Shown here in pieces: positions 1-5,591 of a stretch of 5,591 bases of DNA. The position numbers and the translations under genes were made by a program. Numbering within the stretch: position 1 is the first letter of the stretch; each line of letters begins with the position of its first letter. The stretch is from an uncultured Porphyromonadaceae bacterium (lineage in GTDB: Bacteria; Bacteroidota; Bacteroidia; Bacteroidales; Muribaculaceae). The notes below the pieces were generated by a model, which saw nothing but the letters and a program-made list of their open reading frames with translations, ran no database searches and had not been told where the DNA came from. The DNA lies in NCBI GenBank assembly GCA_947174735.1, contig CAMWKC010000159.1:1-5591 (forward strand). The letters run 5' to 3'.

Positions 1-1
1 T

Positions 2-865
2 ATGGTAAAACTTCAGCTATCACCGTCTTTTATTCCAACTAAAATGCCCGTTACAGATATAATAATTAAACAATTATTAAGTACAGGCTATAAGAATGTG
101 ATTCAGATTTCACTTGACTCTATGGAAGATGAAGTATTATCGATATTAATAAAAGCAAAGAGACCGTATCTTAAACATGTGCTTAAAGGTATAAGACTTC
201 TGGATCAGGCTGGTTATAAAATACAAATAAATACGGTGCTTACCAAACTGACAGCTACCGAAAAAAATCTACGATTATTAGCAGCCTTCCTTTCTGAAAT
301 AAAGAATCTTGAATATTGGGAGATACGTGTACCTGAATATTCTCTTTATTCTTCGGAAAGATTTGATGAAGTTAAATGTAACCGTGAACAACTTATTAAA
401 ATAGGGAAATTTATCAATAATAAACTTCCAAGTTTTTTTAAGGCTAAGATTATATTCAGTCATGATGTATCGGATCAGGAATATCAGTGTACAGGACCGG
501 AAAAAGATTGTTTTAAAGGAGGTAGCTGTGGATTACTTAAGGATCAGATATTTATTCTTCCAGATGGTAAGGTGTCTGTTTGTGAACAATTATATTGGCA
601 TCCTGAATTTATAATAGGTGATCTGACCAAAAATACAATCGAACAGATATGGCAGTCCAGTAAAGCTTTGGATATTTTTAACATGTCGAAAGAACACTTC
701 CGGGAGATAAGCGGATGTAGCCAATGTACTTTTGTAGCTAAGTGTATCTCAAACAAAAGACGCTGTGTAATAAAAGTAATGAAAGCCTATGGAAAGGAAA
801 ATTGGGATTACCCGGATCCGAGATGTATATTTGCACCAGACTTTCAGACTTCCCTAAAATATTAA
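2..865 (+). CDS. Radical SAM/SPASM-type peptide maturase or pseudo-rSAM partner, 5'-truncated
   Basis: The visible 287 residues look like the C-terminal part of a radical SAM protein with a SPASM domain, which carries auxiliary iron-sulfur clusters. The half-barrel features seen are ISLDS (36-40), IQINTVLTK (74-82) and YWEIRVPE (105-112). The SPASM-like cysteines are C176-x12-G-x4-C194, then C239-x2-C242-x5-C248, C255 and C275; C163 and C170 may also take part. The C248-C255 spacing (x6) is longer than the common x3. The N-terminal CxxxCxxC that would bind the SAM cluster is not in the window, so the Met at position 2 is almost certainly internal. Catalytic competence cannot be judged: an active maturase and a pseudo-rSAM/SPASM protein, as known from GG-Bacteroidales peptide systems, both fit. 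The next gene starts 21 bases downstream and the exporter follows, which suggests work on an exported peptide. The gene is A/T-rich (about 27% G+C in 61-120, hand count). Confidence 0.8.
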   Translation: MVKLQLSPSFIPTKMPVTDIIIKQLLSTGYKNVIQISLDSMEDEVLSILIKAKRPYLKHVLKGIRLLDQAGYKIQINTVLTKLTATEKNLRLLAAFLSEIKNLEYWEIRVPEYSLYSSERFDEVKCNREQLIKIGKFINNKLPSFFKAKIIFSHDVSDQEYQCTGPEKDCFKGGSCGLLKDQIFILPDGKVSVCEQLYWHPEFIIGDLTKNTIEQIWQSSKALDIFNMSKEHFREISGCSQCTFVAKCISNKRRCVIKVMKAYGKENWDYPDPRCIFAPDFQTSLKY

Positions 866-886
866 TCTTAAACGAGATAATATGAT

Positions 887-3214
887 ATGTTAAAGCTACA
901 GCTTATTTTATTTTTTTTTGTAAATATATTCTGTGTATTACAAATCTACGGTTTTAATATTTCCGGTAGGGTAATCAATAGTGGACAACAACCTGTTTAT
1001 GGAGCTTCCTGTACAGTATTTACTCTGCCTGACTCAGCTTTATATAGCATCAGCCTTACTGACAGAGAAGGCAGATTTAACACAGAAACAGCCGATTCCT
1101 CCGCCTGGTATATTAATATCTCTTCCATAGGTTACAGTACTATCGCTGTCGAAAGTAAATTCTTTATAGACCGTACGGATACAGATTCATTGCCTACCGT
1201 GGTGTTATCGGAACAAGTGACCGATCTGCATGAGTTCGTGATCAAAGGGCGCCGTCCGCAACTGACTCAGAAAAACGGAGTGTTACATTATAATATCAAT
1301 GACATACTGAATACTCAGGTTGTGGCATCAGTCCATGATGTACTTAAACATCTGCCATTGTTAATTTCATCGGACGGGAATGCACTGACACTTTCCGGTG
1401 CACCTCAGGGAAGTGTTATATACATAAACAGTAACCCTATGCGAATGGACCAGAATCAGATTATTGAGTATCTGAAAAGTATTCCTGCCGGCCAGCTGAA
1501 AGACGTGGAGATAATCTATAATCCGTCACCGAAATGGCAGACACGTAGTGCGATTATTAATTTAGTGCTTAAAAAAACAGATGCATATTCACTGAACGGT
1601 ATGGTCAGCGGTTACGGTATACGCCAACATAAGACTTCCGGAGGAGGCAGGATTTCTCTTTTCGCTGGTCTGCCACGGCTGGTATTGAACGCTATGTATT
1701 CTTTTGATGCCGGAAAAAGTATAAGTAAACAAACGTCTTTTGGACGTCATAAGGTTACTAACGGAATATATGAGATAAGTGATACCGCAGTAACGGAAAG
1801 CACTTCACCTTCCCATAACGTCTATACCTCGTTAGGATATGAATTTAACAGTCGCAATTCGTTAGAAATAAGTTATTACGGACGGTTTACGCCATCAGGC
1901 AGCTCCGGTCTGCGGACTGATAATTCCCTGTTAGGCACATATCTTTCGACTACCCGCAGTAACTCGTCACTTAATTCGACCGGTATCGTATATAATAATT
2001 CCGGAGGCATAAGAGTGGGAGCGGAATACAAAACTTACCACAGACATAATAGCCAGATAATACATAATGACAATACGCCGACCCCGTCAGAAGCTCTTAA
2101 CAGCGAAGCGCGACAGAAGGTCGTCACGATGCGGGCCTACACCGATTTTACCACTCCCTGTCATTATAACTGGACTCTTATGTACGGTGCGAGCTTTGAC
2201 TTCGGTATTAATACCAATTCGTTGCACGGTGTCTCCGAATCGGAAAATATGGAAAGTGTATCCGGGGAGTCTGATATCAGGGAAAAGACAGGAAAACTTT
2301 ACTTCGGTGCTTATCGTTATCTCTTTGCCAACAAACTATTTGTCAACACTTCGCTTACAGGTGAGTTATACCGTATAAGTGATTACACTAATAACCAGTT
2401 ATTGCCGAGAATAACACTTATGTATATACCTGGCACAAAGCATATATTTCAGGCTGCCTATTCCTCTTATCGCACATATCCTCCTTACTGGCAGCGTCAG
2501 AACTATTCGATATATTCGAGTCCATATAATCTGAGTCTGGGCAATCCGTTATTAAAACCTGTGCGTTACCATACTCTCAATATGATGTATCTGTTCGACA
2601 GCCGTTACAGTCTGTCAGCCACATATTACAGAGTAAATAATTTCTATCTTAACCAAACCTACCAATCGCCCGAAACGCTGATACGTATCTCGCAGCCCTA
2701 TAATATAGATTTCTCGTCGACATGGGATCTGATGTTGAATCTGCCTTTAAATGCAGGCAATTTCTTTACTTCCAATATTACTGTTAACGGAAGCTGGGAA
2801 AGATTCAAATCCGATGACTGGCACGGTATCAGTTTCGACAAAAGTAAATTTGCGCTCCGTATAACAGCTTACACAAATTTCGTGCTCTCGCAAAATCCCA
2901 GAATTTCAGTTAATATTACCGGTTTTTATAAGACTCCCTCTCTGGCAGGACTCTGGACAAACGGTCATGCATGGTTACTTAATGCCGGTGTGTGCGGGAG
3001 TTTTTTCAAAGACCGTGTGACAGTTGATTTTCAAGCCACCGACATACTACAGAGTCTTTATGCGGTACAGACAATGAGAGTAGCTACCCAGTATCTTGAT
3101 TCCGATTATAATTATTACAGACGTAATTTTTCATTAAACCTGAGCTATAAATTCCGTGGTTATCGTGAAAAAGAAATCCGTAATCCCGATTCTTCACGTT
3201 TGGGTATAAATTAA
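887..3214 (+). CDS. Outer-membrane beta-barrel protein, TonB-receptor-like with carboxypeptidase-regulatory-like N-domain
   Basis: This is a complete 775-residue protein of the outer membrane. Residues 1-22 form a signal peptide with a hydrophobic FFFV core; cleavage is probably after Gly22. Residues ~23-110 resemble a carboxypeptidase-regulatory-like beta-sandwich (ISGRVI, then SLTDREGRF, then SIGYST). Residues ~113-230 are plug-like, with EFVIKGRRP and the hallmark VEIIYNP...SAIINLVLKK (207-230). From ~235 to ~756 there are alternating, aromatic-rich strands typical of the OMP beta-barrel family (PF14905-like), ending in FSLNLSYKF. A charged tail of about 19 residues follows the last strand. 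No clear TonB box was recognised. The start at 887 is chosen because it gives the signal peptide directly. Relatives in Bacteroidota sit beside C39 exporters, so a role as exit partner, receptor or immunity factor is inferred, not shown. A run of nine T (911-919) lies in the signal-peptide codons. The exporter gene begins 5 bases after the stop. Confidence 0.85.
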   Translation: MLKLQLILFFFVNIFCVLQIYGFNISGRVINSGQQPVYGASCTVFTLPDSALYSISLTDREGRFNTETADSSAWYINISSIGYSTIAVESKFFIDRTDTDSLPTVVLSEQVTDLHEFVIKGRRPQLTQKNGVLHYNINDILNTQVVASVHDVLKHLPLLISSDGNALTLSGAPQGSVIYINSNPMRMDQNQIIEYLKSIPAGQLKDVEIIYNPSPKWQTRSAIINLVLKKTDAYSLNGMVSGYGIRQHKTSGGGRISLFAGLPRLVLNAMYSFDAGKSISKQTSFGRHKVTNGIYEISDTAVTESTSPSHNVYTSLGYEFNSRNSLEISYYGRFTPSGSSGLRTDNSLLGTYLSTTRSNSSLNSTGIVYNNSGGIRVGAEYKTYHRHNSQIIHNDNTPTPSEALNSEARQKVVTMRAYTDFTTPCHYNWTLMYGASFDFGINTNSLHGVSESENMESVSGESDIREKTGKLYFGAYRYLFANKLFVNTSLTGELYRISDYTNNQLLPRITLMYIPGTKHIFQAAYSSYRTYPPYWQRQNYSIYSSPYNLSLGNPLLKPVRYHTLNMMYLFDSRYSLSATYYRVNNFYLNQTYQSPETLIRISQPYNIDFSSTWDLMLNLPLNAGNFFTSNITVNGSWERFKSDDWHGISFDKSKFALRITAYTNFVLSQNPRISVNITGFYKTPSLAGLWTNGHAWLLNAGVCGSFFKDRVTVDFQATDILQSLYAVQTMRVATQYLDSDYNYYRRNFSLNLSYKFRGYREKEIRNPDSSRLGIN

Positions 3215-3219
3215 AGTTA

Positions 3220-5397
3220 ATGAAACGTATCAGTTTCGTACGTCAGCGTGACACGATGCAGTGCGGAGTAGCGTGTCTGTGCATGGTGGCACGCTGGTTC
3301 GGTCTGCGTTGCGGAGTGGAGCAGATCGAAGAGGTGTGCCACGCCACAGCCGAGGGTGTGTCGCTGAAGGGGATTGGTGACGGGGCTGCCGCCATCGGAC
3401 TGCGCAGCGTGGCGGCCCGCGTATCCGCGGAACAGCTCGGACGTATGCCGCTGCCTGCCGTACTGCACTGGAACCAGAATCACTTTGTGGTACTTTACGG
3501 CATTGACAGGAACGGACGGCGATACCGTGTCGCAGATCCCGGGAAAGGACCGGTCAGTTATACAGCCGCCGAGTTTCTTCCGCACTGGATAAGCGGAAAG
3601 ACAGGAGAGTCGGAGACAGGCATAGCGATGTTTTTCGAACCTGACCAGAAGTTCGGCGAAATTGTCGCGGAAAATAAAAAAACACGGAGCAGCCGACGTT
3701 CTTTCGGCTTTCTCACCGGTTATATCGCAAGATACCGGAAATATTTTCTCCATATTTTTCTGGGTCTTCTGACAGGATGTGTGCTTCAGCTTATAATGCC
3801 TTTTCTCACCCAGCTTATCGTGGATACGGGCATACGTCATAAGGATATAGCCTTTATCTGGCTGGTACTGGCCGGCGAACTCATGACGGTGACGGGACGT
3901 ACGGTCACGGACTTCATACGCCGCCGGCTGCTGCTGCATATATCGATGCGTATCAATGTATCGCTGGTCAGCGATTTCCTTATCAAGCTGCTGAAACTGC
4001 CGATGTCGTTCTTCGACACACGTCTGACCGGAGACCTGCTCCAGCGTATGGGCGACCATTCGCGGGTACAGTCCTTTCTGACCGGACAGACCCTCGGTGT
4101 ACTCTTCAGTATAATGAGTATGATGGTCTTCGGAGTAGTACTGTTTGTCTACGACCCTCTTATCTTCGGTGTCTTTGTGCTCGGCAGTCTGTGCTACGGT
4201 CTGTGGACGGCTTCGTTTTTAGGACGCCGCAAAATACTTGACTACGAGCTGTTCGAGCAGCAGGCCGTGAACCAGAACCGTACCTATCAGTTTATCACTT
4301 CGGCACAGGAGATAAAGCTTCAGGACTGCGAGCGGCGCAGGCGCTGGGAATGGGAGGACACGCAGGCGGCTCTGTTCACTGTACAGATGAAGGCGCTGCG
4401 GCTGCAGCAGATACAGGAAGCCGGCTCGGTGTTCATCAGTGAGATAAGGAATATCCTCATAACCGTTCTGGCAGCCGGAGCCGTTATTGACGGACGGATG
4501 ACACTGGGCGCCATGCTGGCCGTGCAGTACATAACCGGTCAGTTGGCCTCACCGACGGCACAGATTATGGGTTTCATCTACTCCCTGCAGGATGTGGCAA
4601 TCTCGCTCGAGCGTATCAACGAGATACACGGACGCCGTGACGAGGACAGTGGGGAAGGGTTGCTGGAGGCGGATTTCAACGGAGCAGGGAGTATAGAGCT
4701 GGACAGGGTGTGTTTCCGCTATGACCCTCACGCGCCGGAAGATACACTCGGTGACATATCGTTCAGTATCCCGGCCGGTAAGGTGACGGCCATAGTGGGC
4801 GCTTCGGGCAGCGGCAAGACCACCCTGATAAAGCTGATGTTAGGTTATTATCCGGTGCGTTCGGGCAGTATAACCGTGGCCGGGAGAAATATCGGCGCCT
4901 ACAGTATGCGCAGCTGGCGCCGCCGTTGCGGGGCCGTGATGCAGGACGGTGTCATATTCTCCGAGTCGGTGGCGTGCAACATCGCTGTCGGTGACGGAGA
5001 CATTGACATGCCCAGACTTGAGAAAGCGGCACGGACAGCCTGCATACATGACTATGTGATGTCGCTGCCGCTGCGCTATGAGACTAAGATAGGAAAAGAC
5101 GGCACGGGACTGAGCCGGGGCCAGCAGCAGCGCATACTCATAGCACGCGCGGTGTACCGTAATCCGGACTTTATCTTTCTGGACGAGGCTACGAACGCCC
5201 TTGATACGGTTAACGAACGTGCCATAACGGACAACCTCGGTGAGTTCTACCGAGGCCGTACGGTTGTGGTCGTCGCCCACCGACTTTCAACAGTACGTAA
5301 CGCCGATCAGATAATCGTGCTTGACAAAGGCCGTGTCGCCGAGATTGGTACACACGAGACTCTGACCGGAAAAAAGGCCTCTACTACAGTCTGGTAA
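3220..5397 (+). CDS. Peptidase C39-containing ABC transporter (PCAT) exporting leader peptides
   Basis: This inner-membrane exporter would remove double-glycine-type leaders and move the peptide out of the cytoplasm using ATP. Residues 1-~140 are a C39 cysteine protease with Gln9 (oxyanion hole), Cys15 in QCG, His88 in NHF and Asp106 in DPG, all present. Residues ~165-450 form the transmembrane domain, with hydrophobic segments near 174-200, 208-226, 292-311, 314-333, 408-424 and 428-450. The nucleotide-binding domain has Walker A GASGSGKTT (527-535), Q-loop Gln575, signature LSRGQ (631-635), Walker B FIFLDE (651-656) and H-loop His687. The start is fixed by the usual short run before the C39 motif, 5 bases after the preceding stop, so translation is probably coupled. 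The end is odd: the frame closes with ASTTVW, whereas the -1 frame from 5370-5376 gives GLYYSLVRNQLELGS, as expected for the family (734 instead of 725 residues). The gene is much richer in G+C than its upstream neighbours. Confidence 0.95.
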   Translation: MKRISFVRQRDTMQCGVACLCMVARWFGLRCGVEQIEEVCHATAEGVSLKGIGDGAAAIGLRSVAARVSAEQLGRMPLPAVLHWNQNHFVVLYGIDRNGRRYRVADPGKGPVSYTAAEFLPHWISGKTGESETGIAMFFEPDQKFGEIVAENKKTRSSRRSFGFLTGYIARYRKYFLHIFLGLLTGCVLQLIMPFLTQLIVDTGIRHKDIAFIWLVLAGELMTVTGRTVTDFIRRRLLLHISMRINVSLVSDFLIKLLKLPMSFFDTRLTGDLLQRMGDHSRVQSFLTGQTLGVLFSIMSMMVFGVVLFVYDPLIFGVFVLGSLCYGLWTASFLGRRKILDYELFEQQAVNQNRTYQFITSAQEIKLQDCERRRRWEWEDTQAALFTVQMKALRLQQIQEAGSVFISEIRNILITVLAAGAVIDGRMTLGAMLAVQYITGQLASPTAQIMGFIYSLQDVAISLERINEIHGRRDEDSGEGLLEADFNGAGSIELDRVCFRYDPHAPEDTLGDISFSIPAGKVTAIVGASGSGKTTLIKLMLGYYPVRSGSITVAGRNIGAYSMRSWRRRCGAVMQDGVIFSESVACNIAVGDGDIDMPRLEKAARTACIHDYVMSLPLRYETKIGKDGTGLSRGQQQRILIARAVYRNPDFIFLDEATNALDTVNERAITDNLGEFYRGRTVVVVAHRLSTVRNADQIIVLDKGRVAEIGTHETLTGKKASTTVW

Positions 5398-5423
5398 GAA
5401 ACCAGCTCGAGTTAGGCTCTTAG
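5370..5423 (+). other. Candidate -1 frameshift site and out-of-frame C-terminus of the ABC transporter
   Basis: In the exporter's frame, codons GGA AAA AAG contain the heptamer A AAA AAG (5370-5376), the same slippery sequence used for -1 frameshifting in E. coli dnaX. After a one-base backward slip, translation continues as GLYYSLVRNQLELGS and stops at TAG 5421-5423. This peptide is what C39 ABC exporters normally carry after their last conserved helix, so the -1 frame is clearly the ancestral coding frame. The sequence has six A where seven would give a continuous frame. Possible causes are a one-base deletion, a homopolymer base-call error, transcript slippage or programmed frameshifting. 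A small hairpin lies downstream (5391-5405). No convincing upstream Shine-Dalgarno-like stimulator was seen. Confidence 0.8.
5391..5405 (+). other. Small hairpin over the zero-frame stop codon
   Basis: CTGGT (5391-5395) can pair perfectly with ACCAG (5401-5405) around the loop AAGAA. The stem is only 5 bp. It starts 14 bases after the slippery heptamer and includes the first base of the zero-frame TAA (5395-5397). A weaker outer pairing, GCCT 5377-5380 with AGGC 5414-5417, could enclose it. It might stimulate frameshifting, but the 14-base spacer is longer than usual (about 5-9) and the stem is short, so it may be chance. Confidence 0.35.
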
Positions 5424-5430
5424 CTCTCCA

Positions 5431-5490
5431 TCAGATAACTCGGATAACTCGGATAATTCAGATAACTCGGATAACTCAGATAATTCGGAT
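5431..5490 (+). repeat. 9-base tandem repeat encoding Ser-Asp-Asn units, six copies plus a partial
   Basis: The unit is TC(A/G)GATAA(C/T). Full copies start at 5431, 5440, 5449, 5458, 5467 and 5476, and a final TCGGAT (5485-5490) runs straight into ATG. There is a second level: 5431-5457 and 5458-5484 are a 27-base duplication with one mismatch. In the frame of the downstream HlyD start each unit reads Ser-Asp-Asn, and the only two variable positions are third codon positions, so all differences are silent there. That frame is open from 5416 but has no ATG, GTG or TTG before 5491. The tract may be an untranslated leader with a length-variable repeat, or an N-terminal coding repeat that has lost its start codon. 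Confidence 0.95.
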
Positions 5491-5591
5491 ATGCCCGCCA
5501 TGAATGACGAACTACATTCGGAGAAAGTACGCGAACTGTTAGGCGAGATACCGTCTTCGCTGATAAGGTGGAGTACGGTAGTAATCACAGC
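5491..5591 (+). CDS. HlyD-family membrane fusion protein, N-terminal fragment (cut by window end)
   Basis: Only 33 codons are visible, starting MPAMNDELHSEKVREL and continuing through IPSSLIRW into a hydrophobic stretch (STVVIT) that should be the start of the N-terminal transmembrane helix. The pattern of an acidic segment with SEKVRELLG, a proline, an arginine-tryptophan and then a membrane anchor matches HlyD-type adaptors found next to C39 exporters in Bacteroidota. Such adaptors link the inner-membrane ABC transporter to an outer-membrane channel. The start could be 5491 or the in-frame ATG at 5500; neither has a clear Shine-Dalgarno sequence. The distance from the exporter's stop is 93 bases for the zero-frame stop and 67 bases for the -1-frame stop. 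The Ser-Asp-Asn repeat immediately upstream is in the same frame. Confidence 0.75.
   Translation, partial: MPAMNDELHSEKVRELLGEIPSSLIRWSTVVIT

Noticed and set aside
2..4. ATG at position 2 as the true start of the first gene
   Set aside because: It would lack the N-terminal half of the radical SAM fold, and the preceding sequence is outside the window; the visible part begins in the middle of the domain.
727..734. TACTTTTG, resembling the Bacteroides -7 promoter element TAnnTTTG
   Set aside because: No TTTG -33 element at the right distance upstream, and it sits inside conserved SPASM coding sequence (around Cys242).
882..893. ATG ATA TGT TAA mini-ORF overlapping the start of the beta-barrel gene
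   Set aside because: Three codons only; the ATG at 887 gives the clear signal peptide. No evidence that it is a regulatory leader.
2067..2378. 103-codon open frame on the + strand inside the beta-barrel gene
   Set aside because: It overlaps continuous beta-barrel coding sequence in another frame and its product is a basic, compositionally odd sequence with no domain.
3217..4059. 280-codon open frame on the - strand
   Set aside because: It lies opposite the C39 and first transmembrane parts of the exporter, which has all its family motifs. The antisense product is His/Arg-rich with no recognisable domain; long antisense frames are common in G+C-rich genes.
4840..5280. 146-codon open frame on the - strand
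   Set aside because: Shadow of the nucleotide-binding domain coding sequence, with no plausible protein features.
5391..5405. Hairpin as a rho-independent terminator
   Set aside because: The stem is only 5 bp and is followed by CTCGAG rather than a T run; HlyD continues the operon downstream.

Overview
The window looks like part of a peptide (RiPP- or bacteriocin-like) maturation and export operon from a member of the Bacteroidota, probably Bacteroidales. The evidence is an outer-membrane beta-barrel with a carboxypeptidase-regulatory-like N-terminal domain, directly followed by a C39-peptidase ABC exporter and an HlyD-type adaptor. The start sites also have A/T-rich upstream sequence without clear Shine-Dalgarno motifs, as is usual in this phylum. 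The species cannot be named from the sequence.

Layout, all on the + strand. (1) Positions 2-865: the C-terminal part of a radical SAM/SPASM-type protein whose N-terminus lies outside the window. (2) Positions 887-3214: a complete 775-residue outer-membrane beta-barrel protein of the TonB-receptor-like class. (3) Positions 3220-5397: a peptidase C39-containing ABC transporter (PCAT) with all catalytic and nucleotide-binding motifs intact. (4) From 5491 to the window end: the first ~33 residues of an HlyD/membrane-fusion protein. The gaps between genes 1-2 and 2-3 are 21 and 5 bases, so this reads as one operon. No precursor peptide gene, tRNA, rRNA, CRISPR array or insertion sequence was found.

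How the parts would work together (inference): the radical SAM/SPASM protein or a pseudo-enzyme relative modifies or binds a precursor peptide. The C39 domain cuts off a double-glycine leader while the ABC transporter exports the core through the HlyD adaptor. The beta-barrel protein serves at the outer membrane as exit partner, receptor or immunity-like component.

The most unusual part is the ABC-HlyD junction (5370-5490). The ABC reading frame ends six residues after an A AAA AAG heptamer. Shifting to the -1 frame at that heptamer restores a family-typical C-terminus and a stop at 5421-5423. This is a lesion, a base-call error or a programmed -1 frameshift site. Just downstream is a 9-base tandem repeat that encodes Ser-Asp-Asn units in frame with HlyD, but no normal start codon precedes it in that frame. 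G+C also jumps sharply at the start of the ABC gene: by hand count, 33% in 3121-3180 and 62% in 3241-3300.
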